From the NCBI RefSeq assembly GCF_002277895.1, contig NZ_CP022998.1:973501-1037500 (forward strand): a stretch of 64,000 nucleotides of DNA, in the 5' to 3' direction. Positions 18,773 to 26,618 of this stretch are shown here, piece by piece (the first letter of the stretch is position 1; every line of letters begins with the position of its first letter). The translations under genes and the position numbers were made by a program. This DNA is from Rhizobium sp. 11515TR. GTDB taxonomy: Bacteria > Pseudomonadota > Alphaproteobacteria > Rhizobiales > Rhizobiaceae. The notes under the pieces were generated by a model. The model saw only the letters and a list, made by a program, of their open reading frames with translations. It did not search any database and had not been told where the DNA came from.

Positions 18773-20026
18773 TTATGCCCACTCGCCCTTGCGCATGACG
18801 GGCACGCGTGAGCCATCGGCATCGATACCGTCGATATCGACCTTGTCGGAGCCAATCATCCAATCGATATGGATCAGGCTGGAATTGCCGCCCTGCGCCT
18901 TGATCTGCTCCTGGCTGAGCTTGACGCCGTCGATGAAGCACTTGGAATAGCACTGGCCGAGCGCGATGTGGCAGGAGGCGTTTTCGTCGAAGAGCGTGTT
19001 GTAGAACAGGATGCCGCTTGCCGAAATCGGCGAGGAATGCGGCACCAGCGCCACTTCGCCGAGCCGGCGTGCACCTTCGTCGGTGTCGAGCACCTTGTTC
19101 AGCACTTCCTCGCCGCGAGTCGCCTTGGCCTCGATGATCCGGCCACCTTCGAAGCGCACCTGGATATTGTCGATCAGCGTGCCCTGATGCGACAGCGGCT
19201 TCGTCGATGAGACGTGGCCTTCGACACGCAGCGCATGTGGCGTGGTGAAGACCTCTTCGGTCGGGATGTTCGGGTTGCAGGTGATGCCGTTCTTGGCGGT
19301 GGAAGCGCCGCCATGCCATTCATGGCCATCCGCCAGACCGACGGTCAGGTCGGTGCCGGGTCCCTGGAAATGCAGGGCGGAAAAACGCTGGCCGTTCATC
19401 CAGGACGAGCGCTTGTGCAGATTGGCGTTGTGTTCCGTCCAGGCAGCGATCGGATCTTCGACATCGACGCGCGAAGCCGAGAAGATCGCCTTGGCAAGTT
19501 TTGCGACCGCGATCGCCTCCGGATCGTTCGGGAAGACCAGCTTTGCCCAGGAGGGATTCGGGTAGGAGACGATGTTCCAGTTGGTATCGAAATTCGAGAT
19601 CTTTTCCAGCGCCGGCTTATAGGCTGCCGAATTGGCGCGGTTGGAGCGCGCCACCTTGTTGGGGTCCTGACTGGAAAGCAGCATCGGATTTTCGCCGGCA
19701 ATGGCGAGGCGTGCCGTGTTGTTGGAGAAGGCCTTGGCCATGCCCTCGTAGAGCCATGTCGCGGCCCGGTCGAAGCTCGCATCCTGGCCATATTCGTAGC
19801 GGGCAAGCGTCGTCTCTTCGTCGGAATAGAAGGTGGAGACGAGACCAGCGCCGGCCTTGTAGGCTTCGCGCGTGATCAGCCGAACCAAGGGCATCGCTGC
19901 GACCGGCGCTGTCATCAGCAGATCTTGGCCTGCCTGCAGCTGCAACCCGACCCTTACGGCTACTTCCGCAAGCTTTTCCAGCTTGGCGTGATCGACGGGA
20001 TGATGGTTGGGGGTAGCTGATGTCAT
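18773..20026 (-). CDS. Aminopeptidase, M29 (thermophilic aminopeptidase T) family
   Basis: 417 residues, the normal length. Metal-site regions are recognisable: NIPTEEVFTTPH (Glu), VEGHVSSTKPL, EVALVPHSSPI, and the C-terminal CHIALGQCY with HIDWMIGSDKVDIDG. M29 enzymes are dimeric metallo-aminopeptidases that remove N-terminal residues with broad specificity in the cytoplasm. It is a single gene with its own terminator at 18722. The start ATG at 20026 gives a normal N-terminus (MTSATPNHHPVDHAKLEKLA). Confidence 0.94.
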   Translation of the reverse strand: MTSATPNHHPVDHAKLEKLAEVAVRVGLQLQAGQDLLMTAPVAAMPLVRLITREAYKAGAGLVSTFYSDEETTLARYEYGQDASFDRAATWLYEGMAKAFSNNTARLAIAGENPMLLSSQDPNKVARSNRANSAAYKPALEKISNFDTNWNIVSYPNPSWAKLVFPNDPEAIAVAKLAKAIFSASRVDVEDPIAAWTEHNANLHKRSSWMNGQRFSALHFQGPGTDLTVGLADGHEWHGGASTAKNGITCNPNIPTEEVFTTPHALRVEGHVSSTKPLSHQGTLIDNIQVRFEGGRIIEAKATRGEEVLNKVLDTDEGARRLGEVALVPHSSPISASGILFYNTLFDENASCHIALGQCYSKCFIDGVKLSQEQIKAQGGNSSLIHIDWMIGSDKVDIDGIDADGSRVPVMRKGEWA

Positions 20027-20119
20027 GGCAAAACCTGCTTGGCTGATATCGAAGATGATCTGAAGACTTAGACCGGTTTGCGGCGAAAATGAAGGCGCTA
20101 TGTCCGATCTTGAAGATCG

Positions 20120-20593
20120 TCAGGCGATCAGAGGCGCAGCCTTGGCCTTAAGAGCGCTCAAGGCATCCTGCGGACTGAGGCGCACCTGCAGCCCGCGCTG
20201 GCCGCCGTTGATATAGACGTAACCTTCGGTCATAGCCTGCGCCTCCATGGCCGTCGGCACAAGCTTCTTCTGGCCGAAGGGGCTGATGCCGCCGACATGA
20301 TAGCCCGTCAGACGCTCGGCATCGGCGGGCTTCATCATGGCGGCGGATTTGCCGCCGAAGGCTGCGGCGAGCTTCTTCATGCTGACTTCGTGATCCGACG
20401 GTACGACGACGCACACCGGCTTCCCGTCCACTTCGGCCATCAAAGTCTTCAATACCCGATGCGGCTCTTCGCCCAGCGCCTCCGCCGCCTGCAGGCCGAC
20501 ACGCTCCGCATTCGGGTCGTAGTCATAGGCATGCACGGTGAAGGCGACTTTCGCCTGGGTCAGCACTTGGGTGGCGCGGGTGGTTTTCGACAT
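20120..20593 (-). CDS. ybaK: Cys-tRNA(Pro) deacylase, YbaK/EbsC family
   Basis: 157 residues from the ATG at 20593, the usual YbaK start (MSKTTRATQVLTQAKV). It has the conserved VLKTLMAEVDGKPVCVVVPSD segment with the catalytic Lys, and the GYHVGGISPFGQKK motif that forms the aminoacyl pocket. The protein hydrolyses Cys-tRNA(Pro) mischarged by prolyl-tRNA synthetase. It starts 10 bases after the stop codon of yffB, so the two are co-transcribed. Confidence 0.95.
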   Translation of the reverse strand: MSKTTRATQVLTQAKVAFTVHAYDYDPNAERVGLQAAEALGEEPHRVLKTLMAEVDGKPVCVVVPSDHEVSMKKLAAAFGGKSAAMMKPADAERLTGYHVGGISPFGQKKLVPTAMEAQAMTEGYVYINGGQRGLQVRLSPQDALSALKAKAAPLIA

Positions 20594-20603
20594 GGGGCTA
20601 TCT

Positions 20604-20960
20604 CTAGGCCGCCTTACCGAATGCAGCCGCATAAATATCCGGCTTGAAGCCGATGAGCAATTTGCCGTCCGCTTCCAGGACCGGGCGCTTGATCATCGAG
20701 GGCTGCGCCAACATCAGCTGAATGGCCTTGTCCTTCGAAAGATCGGTGCGGTCCGTTTCCGGCAAGGCCTTGAAGGTGGTGCCGGCCCGGTTGAGCACGA
20801 CTTCCCATCCCGCTTCCTTCGTCCAGCGTTCCAGATGATCCCGATCGATGCCGACTGCCTTGTAGTCGTGGAAGTCATAGGCAATGCCGTGGCTATCGAG
20901 CCAGATGCGGGCCTTCTTCATCGTGTCGCAGTTCTTGATGCCGTAAATGGTGAGCGTCAT
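20604..20960 (-). CDS. yffB: ArsC/Spx-family protein (YffB-like)
   Basis: 118 residues with a thioredoxin-like fold. The N-terminus TLTIYGIKNCDTMKKARIWL contains the single redox Cys of the YffB group (C-x2-K instead of the CX5R of arsenate reductases), and the conserved C-terminal IKRPVLEADGKLLIGF is present. YffB proteins are glutathione-dependent thiol reductase candidates of uncertain role, and true arsenate reduction is unlikely. It is the first gene of a pair with ybaK and divergent from the MarR gene. A MarR-type palindrome at 21080 lies in the shared intergenic region. Confidence 0.92.
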   Translation of the reverse strand: MTLTIYGIKNCDTMKKARIWLDSHGIAYDFHDYKAVGIDRDHLERWTKEAGWEVVLNRAGTTFKALPETDRTDLSKDKAIQLMLAQPSMIKRPVLEADGKLLIGFKPDIYAAAFGKAA

Positions 20961-21079
20961 GGCGAATCCGTCTTTTGCTGTCGGATAGGGCATAACACGT
21001 GAACAAAGGCGGATGAAAGCGGCTCGGATGGGCAAGTGGTTCTCTCGCCCGTTGCAGTTGCCAGCGATAAGCGCATAAA

Positions 21080-21094
21080 TATGCGGCATGCATA
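21080..21094. promoter_or_regulatory. MarR-type operator 1 (between yffB and marR)
   Basis: Inverted repeat TATGC-N5-GCATA, extended to a perfect AAATATGC-N5-GCATATTT from 21077 to 21097. It lies 22 bases before the MarR start codon and in the region shared with the divergent yffB gene. The same half-sites with the same 5-base spacing recur at 21672, which makes it the likely autoregulatory site of the MarR protein. Confidence 0.65.
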
Positions 21095-21115
21095 TTTGTG
21101 GTGCGGGTTGGAAGC

Positions 21116-21637
21116 ATGGCGACGGACAAGGAAATATTGCGGCTGGAAAACCTCTTTGGCGCTATGAGCCTTGCTTTGGTGGACAAGATGGAGAAGGCTT
21201 TCGCCGATGAAACCGGCCTTGGGCCGAGCGCCATTGCCGCCATCGTTCAGATCGGCACCGAGCCGGGGCTGACGATCGAGAGCCTGCGGCGGATGATCGC
21301 GCTCTCTCATTCCGCCACGGTGCGCCTGGTCGATCAGCTGGTGGCGTCCGGCCTCGTGCTGCGGGGCGGCGGCGTCGAGGGTGACAAGCGTGCCCGCGCG
21401 CTACAGCTGACAGAAAAAGGCCACTTGCTCTTTGATAGGAGCCTCTCCGCCCGCCGGGCCGTCATCCATCGGGCCTTTGGCGTTCTCAGCTCGGAGGAGA
21501 CGGCCGAGTTCGGCCGCTTGGTCGAAAAGCTGCTGCCGGCCTTGGTCGATCTCGGCGATGACCAGGATGTGGTCTGCCGCGTTTGCGATCAAGGCGTTTG
21601 CGATCAGGATCGCTGCCCGATTGCCTTCATGACGTAG
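21116..21637 (+). CDS. MarR-family transcriptional regulator with a cysteine-rich C-terminal tail
   Basis: 173 residues from the ATG at 21116; a GTG at 21098 would add six residues. The winged helix domain spans about residues 30-125 (GLTIESLRRMIALSHSATVR for the recognition region; KRARALQLTEKG for the wing). The last 25 residues contain VCRVCDQGVCDQDRCP, four cysteines in C-x2-C-x4-C-x4-C spacing, which suggests a metal- or redox-sensing tail. Two identical-spacing palindromes flank the gene (21080 and 21672), so it probably represses itself and its neighbours. The ligand is unknown. Confidence 0.92.
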   Translation: MATDKEILRLENLFGAMSLALVDKMEKAFADETGLGPSAIAAIVQIGTEPGLTIESLRRMIALSHSATVRLVDQLVASGLVLRGGGVEGDKRARALQLTEKGHLLFDRSLSARRAVIHRAFGVLSSEETAEFGRLVEKLLPALVDLGDDQDVVCRVCDQGVCDQDRCPIAFMT

Positions 21638-21651
21638 CCTGGGATAGGACC

Positions 21652-21681
21652 TTGACATTTTCATTAATGTATATGCATACT
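21652..21681 (+). promoter_or_regulatory. Promoter of the small ORF at 21768
   Basis: Perfect -35 box TTGACA at 21652-21657, and CATACT (with an upstream TG) at 21676-21681 after an 18-base spacer. The -10 region is covered by the palindrome at 21672-21686, an arrangement expected for repression. Confidence 0.5.
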
Positions 21682-21686
21682 GCATA
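21672..21686. promoter_or_regulatory. MarR-type operator 2 (on the promoter of the small ORF)
   Basis: TATGC-N5-GCATA, identical in half-sites and spacing to the site at 21080-21094. It overlaps the -10 region of the promoter at 21652-21681, downstream of the MarR stop codon. Binding here would block transcription towards the ORF at 21768. Confidence 0.6.
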
Positions 21687-21767
21687 CATATACTTTGGAA
21701 GGCGATGGTTGCCGCCTTCGCTGGCCTGAACATTGCCTGCATCAACTCGATCGGAGGCATGATCGCG

Positions 21768-21920
21768 ATGGAAAATCGTTCAATTCTTGCCCGGCTAAGG
21801 GGCAAAGCGCGTGCCGCGCTTGCCGGAACGCAGCATCAGGTCAATCGTTTCGGTGTGCTTCTCCGCGAGGCGGCGGCGATCGCCTTCATCATGCGCTGCA
21901 AGGTGATCGATCGCCGCTAA
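21768..21920 (+). CDS. Small basic protein, unknown function
   Basis: 50 residues (MENRSILARLRGKARAALAG...), rich in Arg and Lys, with an amphipathic or weakly hydrophobic stretch LLREAAAIAFIMRC. The start is set by a strong GGAGG nine bases upstream (21753-21757); in-frame ATGs at 21705 and 21759 are possible alternatives. It has its own promoter with a MarR-type operator, which argues for a real regulated gene. It ends six bases before the convergent gene at 21927. I do not recognise the family; it is not a DUF1127 protein. Confidence 0.5.
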   Translation: MENRSILARLRGKARAALAGTQHQVNRFGVLLREAAAIAFIMRCKVIDRR

Positions 21921-21926
21921 AGGAAA

Positions 21927-22991
21927 TCAATCCTCAAGTGTTCCTGGCTTGCGGGCGACGGAGCTTGGCCTGTCCGAACCGATCTTCATCAGATCGCCGC
22001 GCCGGCGCACCAGCCGGTCCGAAACACGGGTGACGATCAGACCTGCCTGCGGCGCGCGGATATCGATGGCGCCGTCCGGCATACCCGGCGCGGTGATGAT
22101 CGTCGCCAGCAGATCACCTTCTTCAACGCGCTCGCCGATATTGCGATGGAAGAGCACTGTGCCCGCCTGTGGTGCGCGGATCATCTCGACGTTGTCGAGC
22201 GGCACGGCCGGTCCGCTAAAGGAGGTGCCGGGAGCGACGCTGTCGTCCTGTACCGCGCCGCGCACGGCCAGGAAGCGCCAGAGCCCTTCGGCATCGTTCT
22301 TTGCCATTTCGGGATAGACATCGCGGGTGCCGCGCAATTCCACCGTGACTGAAAGCTTGCCCGGCAGCCTTGCCTTCTTTTCGCCCGGCACTTCGTATTT
22401 CCACGCGAAGCTGACGGCCTCCTCGAAGGCCGAGCTTTCACCGTCCGACAGCAGCACGGCATCCATCTTGAGCGCCGCGGCAAGATCAGCGGCTTCAGGC
22501 CAGAATGCCTCGTCAATATAGGCATATTGCAGGGATTCGTCATCGCAATGAAGGTCGATCACCAGATCGGCACCGAGTGCCATATGGATCAGCTGGCGCT
22601 TCAGCCGGTCGACGGCGGGGTAGCGTTCCAGATTTTCGATGAGGAGATCGCGGTCGCGAAGCGAGACCAGCGGGAAGTCGCGGTTGAAATTGGTGCGCGA
22701 GCCCAAGTCGAAGCGCCCTTGCATCTCGCCGAAATGCGATTGCGCCGCGCCGATCGGATTGGCATGCGGCACGACGATGATATCGCTCAGAATGGACCCA
22801 TCGGCTTCCGCTTTCCGAAGCCGCTCGCAAAGGAAATGCACGAGCGCCGTGCCCGGCAGCTCGCCGGCGTGCAATGCAGCCTGAATGTAGATCTTCGGCG
22901 CGTCTGCCTTGCTGCCGGCAAAATGCAGGACCGGTAGCCGCCAGGCGATCCCCGCAGTGTCGCCTTCGATGACGATTTCGGTGATGTTCAT
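21927..22991 (-). CDS. Succinylglutamate desuccinylase/aspartoacylase-family zinc deacylase
   Basis: 354 residues. The carboxypeptidase-like zinc site is visible: HAGELPG (His and Glu ligands near residue 41) and DLHCDDESLQ (second His). The substrate-binding RTNFNRDFP segment lies between, and the C-terminal region from about residue 260 has two APQAG repeats with a lipoyl-like beta fold. Proteins of this family deacylate N-acyl amino acids or ectoine-type compounds. It is a single gene, and the adjacent MFS transporter 118 bases downstream on the same strand comes earlier in transcription order, so a joint unit is possible but the gap is large. Confidence 0.9.
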   Translation of the reverse strand: MNITEIVIEGDTAGIAWRLPVLHFAGSKADAPKIYIQAALHAGELPGTALVHFLCERLRKAEADGSILSDIIVVPHANPIGAAQSHFGEMQGRFDLGSRTNFNRDFPLVSLRDRDLLIENLERYPAVDRLKRQLIHMALGADLVIDLHCDDESLQYAYIDEAFWPEAADLAAALKMDAVLLSDGESSAFEEAVSFAWKYEVPGEKKARLPGKLSVTVELRGTRDVYPEMAKNDAEGLWRFLAVRGAVQDDSVAPGTSFSGPAVPLDNVEMIRAPQAGTVLFHRNIGERVEEGDLLATIITAPGMPDGAIDIRAPQAGLIVTRVSDRLVRRRGDLMKIGSDRPSSVARKPGTLED

Positions 22992-23109
22992 GGGCGGGCC
23001 TCCTGCTGATGATAATCAGAGACCCATATCAAGCCTTAACGGCAGCCTGCAACCGTTTGTCGCCACATGCGAAAATCAGAACCGGGGACAAACAGCGCCA
23101 AAACAGCTT

Positions 23110-24327
23110 TCAGCGGCTGCCATTCCTGCGCAGGCAGAAGCTCAGGATTAAGCTGAGGAGCACCGCACCAACACCGAAGGAGAAGGGTGCCGCATAGCCA
23201 AGATGATCCGCGACCAGGCCGGCGATCGGGCCGGTCGAACCGAGCGACACGTCGAGAAAGATCGAATAGAGCCCGAGCGCGACGCCGCGGTTTTGCGGCG
23301 GGATGCGCTCCATGGCCTCGTTGCCAAGCGCTGGGAAGACTGGCGCGAAACCGGCGCCGGCCAGCGCCGCGCCGATGATGGCAACGGTCGGGGAAGGTGC
23401 AAGCGCGAGCGCCGCCAGGCCGATGATCTCGATAACGAGCGAAATGCGCACCAGCGGCAGGCCGCCGAAGCGTGCGACTGCCTGCGCAAGACCCAGTCGC
23501 ACACCCATGAAAGCAAGGCCGAAAGCGCTGAGCGCAAAGGATGCGCCTTCCCAGCCGCGGCTATGGAAGAATAGCGCGACGAAGGCCATGACAACGCCGA
23601 AGCCGCTGGAGGCAAGCGCGAGCGCGATGCCGTATGGTGTAACGCGGCTCAGCACCTGGCCCGTGCCGATGCCCTTTTCCTTGACGCCCGGAACCGGCGG
23701 CCGCGTTTGCGCTAGCATGAAGCCGGCAACCGCAAGGATGATGGTGACGACGCCGATGGCGAAGAAGCCATATTGCCCCTGCAGCCATGCGCCGAAGGGG
23801 GCGGCGAGGGCAATGCCGCCGTAGGTGGCGATGCCGTTCCAGGAGATGATGCGGACGGTTTCGCGTGACCCCATCAGGCCGATCGCCCAGGTGATCGCCG
23901 CCGTGCTCACCCAGCTCTCGCCGATGCCGAGCGCCAGCCGGCCCGCAAGCAGAAGAGCAAGGCTCGCTGCCGGGACTTGGATCGTAAAGGTGGAAGCGAT
24001 GGTGAGTGCGCCCGACAGACCATAGGCCAGGAAGCCCAGGAAGACCGAACGGCGTGGCCCGTATTGATCGCAGAGCCGGCCGACATGGGCGCGGCTGACG
24101 ATGGTCGCCACATATTGCGTGCTGACGGCGATGCCGGCCCATACGACGCCGAAGCCGAGGCTGCTGTCGACATAGGTCGGCAGAACCGCAAGCGGCAATC
24201 CGATGGCAAGGTAGCCGAAGAATGTCAGCGCGACAATCGAGATGAGGGACAGTGTCGAAGTGGACCGAATGGTCTGGGAAGCAGTGTTCACGGGATATCG
24301 CCTGCGGGCACCGGCAGCGGTGTCCAT
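23110..24327 (-). CDS. MFS transporter
   Basis: 12 predicted membrane helices, about 405 residues from the ATG at 24327. The open frame continues 27 codons further (ATG at 24408), and a GTG at 24291 is also possible; none has a clear ribosome site. The cytoplasmic loop motif RLCDQYGPRRSVFLGF (motif A) follows helix 2, and its half-repeat is weaker. It resembles the YfcJ/YhhS-type arabinose or drug efflux group; the substrate is unknown. Confidence 0.9.
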   Translation of the reverse strand: MDTAAGARRRYPVNTASQTIRSTSTLSLISIVALTFFGYLAIGLPLAVLPTYVDSSLGFGVVWAGIAVSTQYVATIVSRAHVGRLCDQYGPRRSVFLGFLAYGLSGALTIASTFTIQVPAASLALLLAGRLALGIGESWVSTAAITWAIGLMGSRETVRIISWNGIATYGGIALAAPFGAWLQGQYGFFAIGVVTIILAVAGFMLAQTRPPVPGVKEKGIGTGQVLSRVTPYGIALALASSGFGVVMAFVALFFHSRGWEGASFALSAFGLAFMGVRLGLAQAVARFGGLPLVRISLVIEIIGLAALALAPSPTVAIIGAALAGAGFAPVFPALGNEAMERIPPQNRGVALGLYSIFLDVSLGSTGPIAGLVADHLGYAAPFSFGVGAVLLSLILSFCLRRNGSR

Positions 24328-24504
24328 GCTGTTTGCCACGAAGGAGCGGGATTCGTATCGGATAGCAGTGACGGCGAAGGCCTGAGAGCCGTGCGTCGCC
24401 ATATGCAACCGGTATCAGGCAGGAGCAGGCATGGTCAACGAATTGCTGCCTTGCAGCAAAAACCATTGACGGGATGAATGGATTGTGCGTCGAAGCTAAA
24501 ACAC

Positions 24505-24544
24505 CCCGTCGCCCCGTCGCCCCGTTGCCCCGTCGCCCCGTCGC
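24505..24544. repeat. Five tandem copies of an 8-bp unit
   Basis: CCCGTCGC repeated five times head to tail, the third copy with one change (CCCGTTGC). It lies in the intergenic space between the MFS gene promoter side and the quinone oxidoreductase 3' end. Slippage could vary the copy number. Confidence 0.85.
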
Positions 24545-24546
24545 AA

Positions 24547-24577
24547 TGAGCGGAGCCTGCCAGGGAGGCTCCGCTCA
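24547..24577 (-). terminator. Strong hairpin downstream of the quinone oxidoreductase gene
   Basis: Perfect 12-bp stem TGAGCGGAGCCT / AGGCTCCGCTCA with a 7-base loop, 8 bases past the stop at 24585. On the minus strand only TTGCG follows, so it is not a classical U-tract terminator. It may instead stabilise the mRNA 3' end or act with Rho. Confidence 0.55.
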
Positions 24578-24584
24578 CTGGGCG

Positions 24585-25559
24585 TCACATCGTCAGGACG
24601 ACGCTGGCCGTCGTTCGGCCTGCTTCGAGGTCGGCATGAGCTTGAGCGGCGTCCTTCAGCTTGTATTCGGCGCCGATCGGGTTGACGAGCCCGTCCTGCA
24701 GCGCCGCCATCAGCGCCGTTGTGCCCTGGCGGTAAAGATCCGCATCGCTGGCATAGGTCAATACGCTCGGGCGCGACAAGCCGATCGCGCGAGGTGCGGT
24801 CAGCTCCTCGATCTGGATCGGCGGAATGGGGCCGCCCGCCTGGCCGAGACTTGCAACCATGCCGAAGGGGCGCACGGCGGCAAGGGTCTGCGACAGCATG
24901 GTGCCGCCGATCCCGTCCACGGCGAGATGCACGCCGCGGCGATCGGCAATGCGGCGCGTTTCTTCGACCCAATCCTCGGATGTGTGCAGAAGCACCATGT
25001 CTGCGCCGGCCTCATAGGCAAATCCGGCTTTGGCTTCGGAGCCGACCGTGGCGATGACGTTTGCACCAATCCGCTTGGCAAGGCGCGTGACGAGCTGGCC
25101 GAGGCCACCGGCGCCCGCGTGCACCAACACCCATTCGCCTGCTTTCACCGGATAGACCTTTTGCAGCACCATTTGGGCCGTCAATCCGCGCAGCATCGTA
25201 CTGCCCGCGACGCGTTCGCTGACGCCTTCGGGTAGTTTCACCAGGCGAGCGGCCGATAATGTCCGCACCTCGGCATAGCTGCCGAGCGGATGGCCGATAT
25301 ACGCGACGCGGTCGCCAGCCTTCAGTTCGCTGACGCCGGGGCCTAGCGCCTCGACGACGCCGGCGCCTTCGAAGCCGAGCACGCTCTGGCCCGGCGGCAG
25401 TGGATAGAGCCCGGAACGGACATAGATATCGACGAAGTTGACGCCGGAGATGCTTTGGCGGATCCGGACCTGGCCGGGACCCGGCTCGGTGGCTGGGAGA
25501 TCGACGGCTTTCATGGCCTCGGGTCCGCCCGGGCCGGTAATGGTAATCGCTAGGGGCAT
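24585..25559 (-). CDS. NADPH:quinone oxidoreductase (zeta-crystallin type, MDR superfamily)
   Basis: 324 residues from the ATG at 25559 (MPLAITITGPGGPEAM is the normal N-terminus; the open frame runs 27 codons further upstream over the promoter). It has the GroES-like domain, then the nucleotide-binding motif HAGAGGLGQLVTRLAK and the quinone-reductase pattern GLTAQMVLQKVYPVKAGEWVLV. No zinc-binding residues are present, as expected for this subfamily. It reduces quinones by one electron or reduces enones. It is divergent from the LysR regulator at 25651 with a 91-bp gap. Confidence 0.94.
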   Translation of the reverse strand: MPLAITITGPGGPEAMKAVDLPATEPGPGQVRIRQSISGVNFVDIYVRSGLYPLPPGQSVLGFEGAGVVEALGPGVSELKAGDRVAYIGHPLGSYAEVRTLSAARLVKLPEGVSERVAGSTMLRGLTAQMVLQKVYPVKAGEWVLVHAGAGGLGQLVTRLAKRIGANVIATVGSEAKAGFAYEAGADMVLLHTSEDWVEETRRIADRRGVHLAVDGIGGTMLSQTLAAVRPFGMVASLGQAGGPIPPIQIEELTAPRAIGLSRPSVLTYASDADLYRQGTTALMAALQDGLVNPIGAEYKLKDAAQAHADLEAGRTTASVVLTM

Positions 25560-25650
25560 GCGGAAGTCTCCTTTCAGGAGATCTTTGACCATAAACATCG
25601 GCCTGAATAAATTCGGTATGAGCTCACCGCATCTGTGCAATAATGCACCG

Positions 25651-26532
25651 ATGATCGACTGGCAGGACCTCCTTCACTTCGCCGCCCTAGCACGAACCGG
25701 CTCGCTGTCCGCAGCGGCGCGGGAGCTTGGCGTGGATCATGCAACGGTTGGCCGCCGTATTGCCGCGCTGGAGCGTTCGCTCGATCTGCGCCTCATCGAC
25801 CGGCGGCCGCGCACCTCGCCGCTGACGGCCGATGGCCGCGCCATTGCCGAACTGGTGGCGGGAATGGAGGAGAATGTCGAAGCGATCAGGCGCTATTCGA
25901 AGAGCGCCGTTGCCGGGCTCTCCGCCGCGGTCAAGGTTAGCGCGCCGCCGTCTATCGCGGCCCATCTTCTCGCCCCGAAAGCGGCTCTCTTCCGTGAAGA
26001 GCATCCGGACATCACCTTGACGATTGCCGGCGTCACTCGCCGTGCCGCGCTCAATTACGGAGAGGCTGATATCGCGGTACGCATGACGCGGCCGGAGGAG
26101 AGCGATCTCCTGGTCCGCCGCATCGGCGTCATGCGCTTCGGCCTCTACGCCATCCCGGCTGTGGCGGAAAGGCCCAAGGGGGAGTGGGTTTTCATCGGTT
26201 ACGATGCGGCGATGGAGCATCTGACGCAGCAGACCTGGCTTCGAAGTCTGCTGGATGGCCGCCCGATCGTGTTTCGCGCCACCGATGTCTTCGGCCAGCT
26301 CGAGGCGGCCCGCGCCGGCCTCGGCGTCGTGGCGCTTCCAGCTTTTCTGGGCGATAGCGAAGCGGGGCTGACGCGCCTGCCGGTCGCGGTTCCCTCACCG
26401 ACGCGGGACCTCTGGCTCGTGACCTATCCTGATCTGCGCCGTTCGCCGGCCATTCGCGCAGTAATGGATTTCGTCAGCGACATCATCGGCCGAAGCTGCC
26501 ATATCCGGGACGACGCAAGCGCGGGGACTTAA
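25651..26532 (+). CDS. LysR-family transcriptional regulator
   Basis: 293 residues from the ATG at 25651; the frame is open for 71 further codons upstream but those overlap the divergent gene. The winged helix domain is at residues 1-60 (SLSAAARELGVDHATVGRRI), followed by a substrate-binding domain (LSAAVKVSAPPSIAAHLLAP). The position opposite the quinone oxidoreductase suggests that it controls that gene. The ligand is unknown. Confidence 0.94.
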   Translation: MIDWQDLLHFAALARTGSLSAAARELGVDHATVGRRIAALERSLDLRLIDRRPRTSPLTADGRAIAELVAGMEENVEAIRRYSKSAVAGLSAAVKVSAPPSIAAHLLAPKAALFREEHPDITLTIAGVTRRAALNYGEADIAVRMTRPEESDLLVRRIGVMRFGLYAIPAVAERPKGEWVFIGYDAAMEHLTQQTWLRSLLDGRPIVFRATDVFGQLEAARAGLGVVALPAFLGDSEAGLTRLPVAVPSPTRDLWLVTYPDLRRSPAIRAVMDFVSDIIGRSCHIRDDASAGT

Positions 26533-26618
26533 GGCAACTCCGGCCACATTTTCTTGTTGCAGCTTTGCCGTGAATCTCTATCCATAAATGGATGCGCCAT
26601 CCCTATGGTCGGTGACCG

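Noticed and set aside
20604..20960. Arsenate reductase activity for the ArsC-family protein
   Set aside because: The N-terminal motif lacks the CX5R of arsenate reductases and no ars genes are nearby; YffB is the better match.
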